A stretch of 64,000 nucleotides of DNA from Pleomorphomonas koreensis DSM 23070 (GTDB lineage: Bacteria > Pseudomonadota > Alphaproteobacteria > Rhizobiales > Pleomorphomonadaceae): NCBI RefSeq assembly GCF_000425185.1, contig NZ_AULH01000019.1, positions 1 through 64,000 on the forward strand. The letters are read 5' to 3'. A model generated the notes under the pieces. The model was not told the origin of the DNA. It saw only the letters and a list, made by a program, of their open reading frames with translations, and did no database searches. The position numbers were made by a program, and so were the translations under genes. Shown piece by piece: positions 60,619 to 64,000 of this stretch (position 1 is its first letter; each line of letters opens with the position of its first letter).

Positions 60619-61215
60619 TCAGCGGGCCGGCCAGCGGTCGAGAACGGCGGCGATGCGCCGTTCGAAACGCTCTACGCGTTGCCTTGGCGGATTCTCGGCC
60701 GAGTGCAGCGACAGCATGGTGAAGCGGGCGCCGCGGGCGCAGGCGCCGAAAATGGCGAGGCGGAGAATGCGCCGCACCGGCTGCCACAGCACCAGCGTGT
60801 CGATCCACCAGGGCGAGCCGAGGGTGGTCACCGCCAGCGCGTGGCGGAGCTTGAGGCGCGGCTTGATCGGCCCGAAGTCGGCGGCGTGATCGAAGGCGAT
60901 GCCCGGCGCCCAGACGCGGTCGAACCAGCCCTTCAGGACGGCCGGAAAACCGTACCACCAAGTGGGAAACACCAGCACCAGCGCCTCGGCGTCAGCGAGC
61001 CGCGCCGCCTCGCCGGCGACCGCCGAGGCGTCGAAGGCGGCGGCATAGTAGCTCCGGCGCTCGGCCTCGGTGAGGGCCGGGGCAAAACCCGAGCCGTAGA
61101 GGTCCTCGATCGTCACCTCGTGGCCGGCCGCCTCCAGCCGGTCGGCGGCAAGACGGGCCAGCGACCGGCAGAGGCTGTCCGGCAGCGGATGGGCGACGAC
61201 GACGAGGCATTTCAT
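60619..61215 (-). CDS. NAD(P)H oxidoreductase, flavodoxin-like fold (KefF/MdaB/NQO type)
   Basis: A 198-residue FMN/FAD flavodoxin-fold reductase: MKCLVVVAHPLPDSLCRSLARLAADRLEAAGHEVTIEDLYGSGFAPALTEAERRSYY, then LVLVFPTWWYGFPAVLKGWFDRVWAPGIAFD, the classic NQO-type motif. It would reduce quinones or nitro compounds by two electrons. The stop lies 13 bases from the convergent marR stop. The start at 61215 fits the family; the longer open frame upstream is not supported. Confidence 0.92.
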   Translation of the reverse strand: MKCLVVVAHPLPDSLCRSLARLAADRLEAAGHEVTIEDLYGSGFAPALTEAERRSYYAAAFDASAVAGEAARLADAEALVLVFPTWWYGFPAVLKGWFDRVWAPGIAFDHAADFGPIKPRLKLRHALAVTTLGSPWWIDTLVLWQPVRRILRLAIFGACARGARFTMLSLHSAENPPRQRVERFERRIAAVLDRWPAR

Positions 61216-61334
61216 GGGGCGGGACTCGGGGGGGCATGGGCGTCGGCCGCGAACTTGGCACGTGCCGCCTGTGGCGGCTACCCGATTTCGCGCGGCGTCC
61301 GTGAAGCCAGCCGATGTTGTGATCGAAAGCCGAT

Positions 61335-61730
61335 TCAGAGAGCTGGAACGATCGTTCCCTGGTGGAACAGCATTTGCCAACGGCCGTCGATCAGCGTCCA
61401 GATCGAGCTGCGAAGCGTGGTTCTTTCCACTGTTCCGTCGGCGCGGTGGCGGCTGCTTCGGTAGGTGACGAGAACGGCGTCCGGAGCAATGGGATGAACG
61501 GCGAAGTCATGCACCTCCGGAACAAGTGCGGCCTCCGACGGCGACTCGCTCGCCAGCGCCTCGATGATCGACGTCCGGTCGTAGACCCTGCCCGAACTGC
61601 CGAATTCGATGAACCCTTCGGCCAGGAGCGCGCCCACGGCATCCGGAGAGCGGCGAATCTCCGGGCGGTGCAGCTTCTGTTCGAGCGCGCGGAACAGCTC
61701 CGTGTCGGCGTCGGCCGCTGTCATGTTCAT
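61335..61730 (-). CDS. SnoaL/DUF4440-like small protein
   Basis: A 131-residue NTF2-like fold: [53 protein letters not shown], then [46 protein letters not shown], the standard DUF4440 pattern ending in W-x-L-x-x-HQGT. No catalytic role can be assigned. An alternative start two codons in (61724) is possible. It lies between the oxidoreductase gene and uvrB on the same strand, but with its own spacing. Confidence 0.85.
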   Translation of the reverse strand: MNMTAADADTELFRALEQKLHRPEIRRSPDAVGALLAEGFIEFGSSGRVYDRTSIIEALASESPSEAALVPEVHDFAVHPIAPDAVLVTYRSSRHRADGTVERTTLRSSIWTLIDGRWQMLFHQGTIVPAL

Positions 61731-61771
61731 CCTTTCGCCGTCGTGCCTAATCCGGGCAACGGGCTACACGC

Positions 61772-64000
<2,229 letters not shown>

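Overview
The window is chromosomal DNA of a high-GC alphaproteobacterium, most likely of the order Hyphomicrobiales (Rhizobiales). The evidence is the co-occurrence of ctrA, chpT and an EipA/DUF1134 gene; the order tkt-gap divergent from DUF4164-zapA-6S RNA-5-formyl-THF cyclo-ligase; ctrA divergent from fliI-fliJ; a CtrA-type box (TTAACCAT) and GANTC (CcrM-type) sites upstream of ctrA; and an alphaproteobacterial Zur box. The species cannot be named from sequence alone. No rRNA, tRNA, CRISPR array, prophage or insertion sequence was seen. Coding density is high and coding GC is high throughout, with two AT-rich patches (about 24.75-25.05 kb and 32.9-33.5 kb).

Layout. 0-6.7 kb: gap and tkt, DUF4164-zapA, a small membrane protein, 6S RNA, the cyclo-ligase, a YmdB-type phosphoesterase and YebC. 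6.9-13.9 kb: an accessory stretch (GFA protein, old yellow enzyme, DUF1062, SDR, a three-repeat secreted protein, a nitroreductase) wrapped around ruvC-ruvA with no ruvB beside it, and holding a tandem repeat packed with GANTC sites. 13.9-21.2 kb: a chemotaxis operon (hybrid cheA-cheW-cheY-cheB-cheR) downstream of chpT, then a YHS protein. 21.3-25.5 kb: eipA, a coiled-coil membrane protein, a Zur-boxed metal ABC transporter operon and a MarR regulator. 25.7-33.5 kb: CorC/HlyC-type protein, citrate-lyase-like relic, SLT lytic transglycosylase, DedA-like protein, DUF2336, an HPt protein, NAD kinase, CutA and an orphan membrane protein. 33.6-36.7 kb: ctrA, fliI-fliJ and a 57-residue secreted protein. 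36.9-49.8 kb: housekeeping genes (ychF, pth, rplY, an AGE epimerase, prs, a lipoprotein, lgt-midA-pgeF, ubiK, ybjN, uvrC). 50-55.1 kb: a catabolic unit for a sugar acid (IclR regulator, IlvD/Edd dehydratase, MFS carrier, DapA-type aldolase). 55.3-64 kb: DUF1345, pgsA-moaD-moaE, a pirin, an MFS carrier fused to a Usp domain with its divergent MarR regulator, a flavodoxin-fold oxidoreductase, a SnoaL-like protein and uvrB (cut by the window end).

How genes work together. ChpT, CtrA, the free HPt protein, the CtrA-like boxes and the GANTC clusters point to the alphaproteobacterial cell-cycle/motility circuit, with fliI-fliJ, chemotaxis genes and possibly envelope genes (eipA, SLT protein) as outputs. 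Three local regulator-target units can be read from operators: a Zur box over the metal ABC operon; a GTTC-N8-GAAC motif in front of both iclR and the aldolase-carrier-dehydratase operon; and twin GTGTA-N3-TACAC boxes between marR and the MFS-Usp gene. The best candidates for something undescribed are the GANTC-dense tandem repeat at 11.8-11.96 kb, the MFS-Usp fusion with its twin operator, the Zur-linked 56-residue membrane protein, and the cyclo-ligase that lacks any usual start codon next to 6S RNA.
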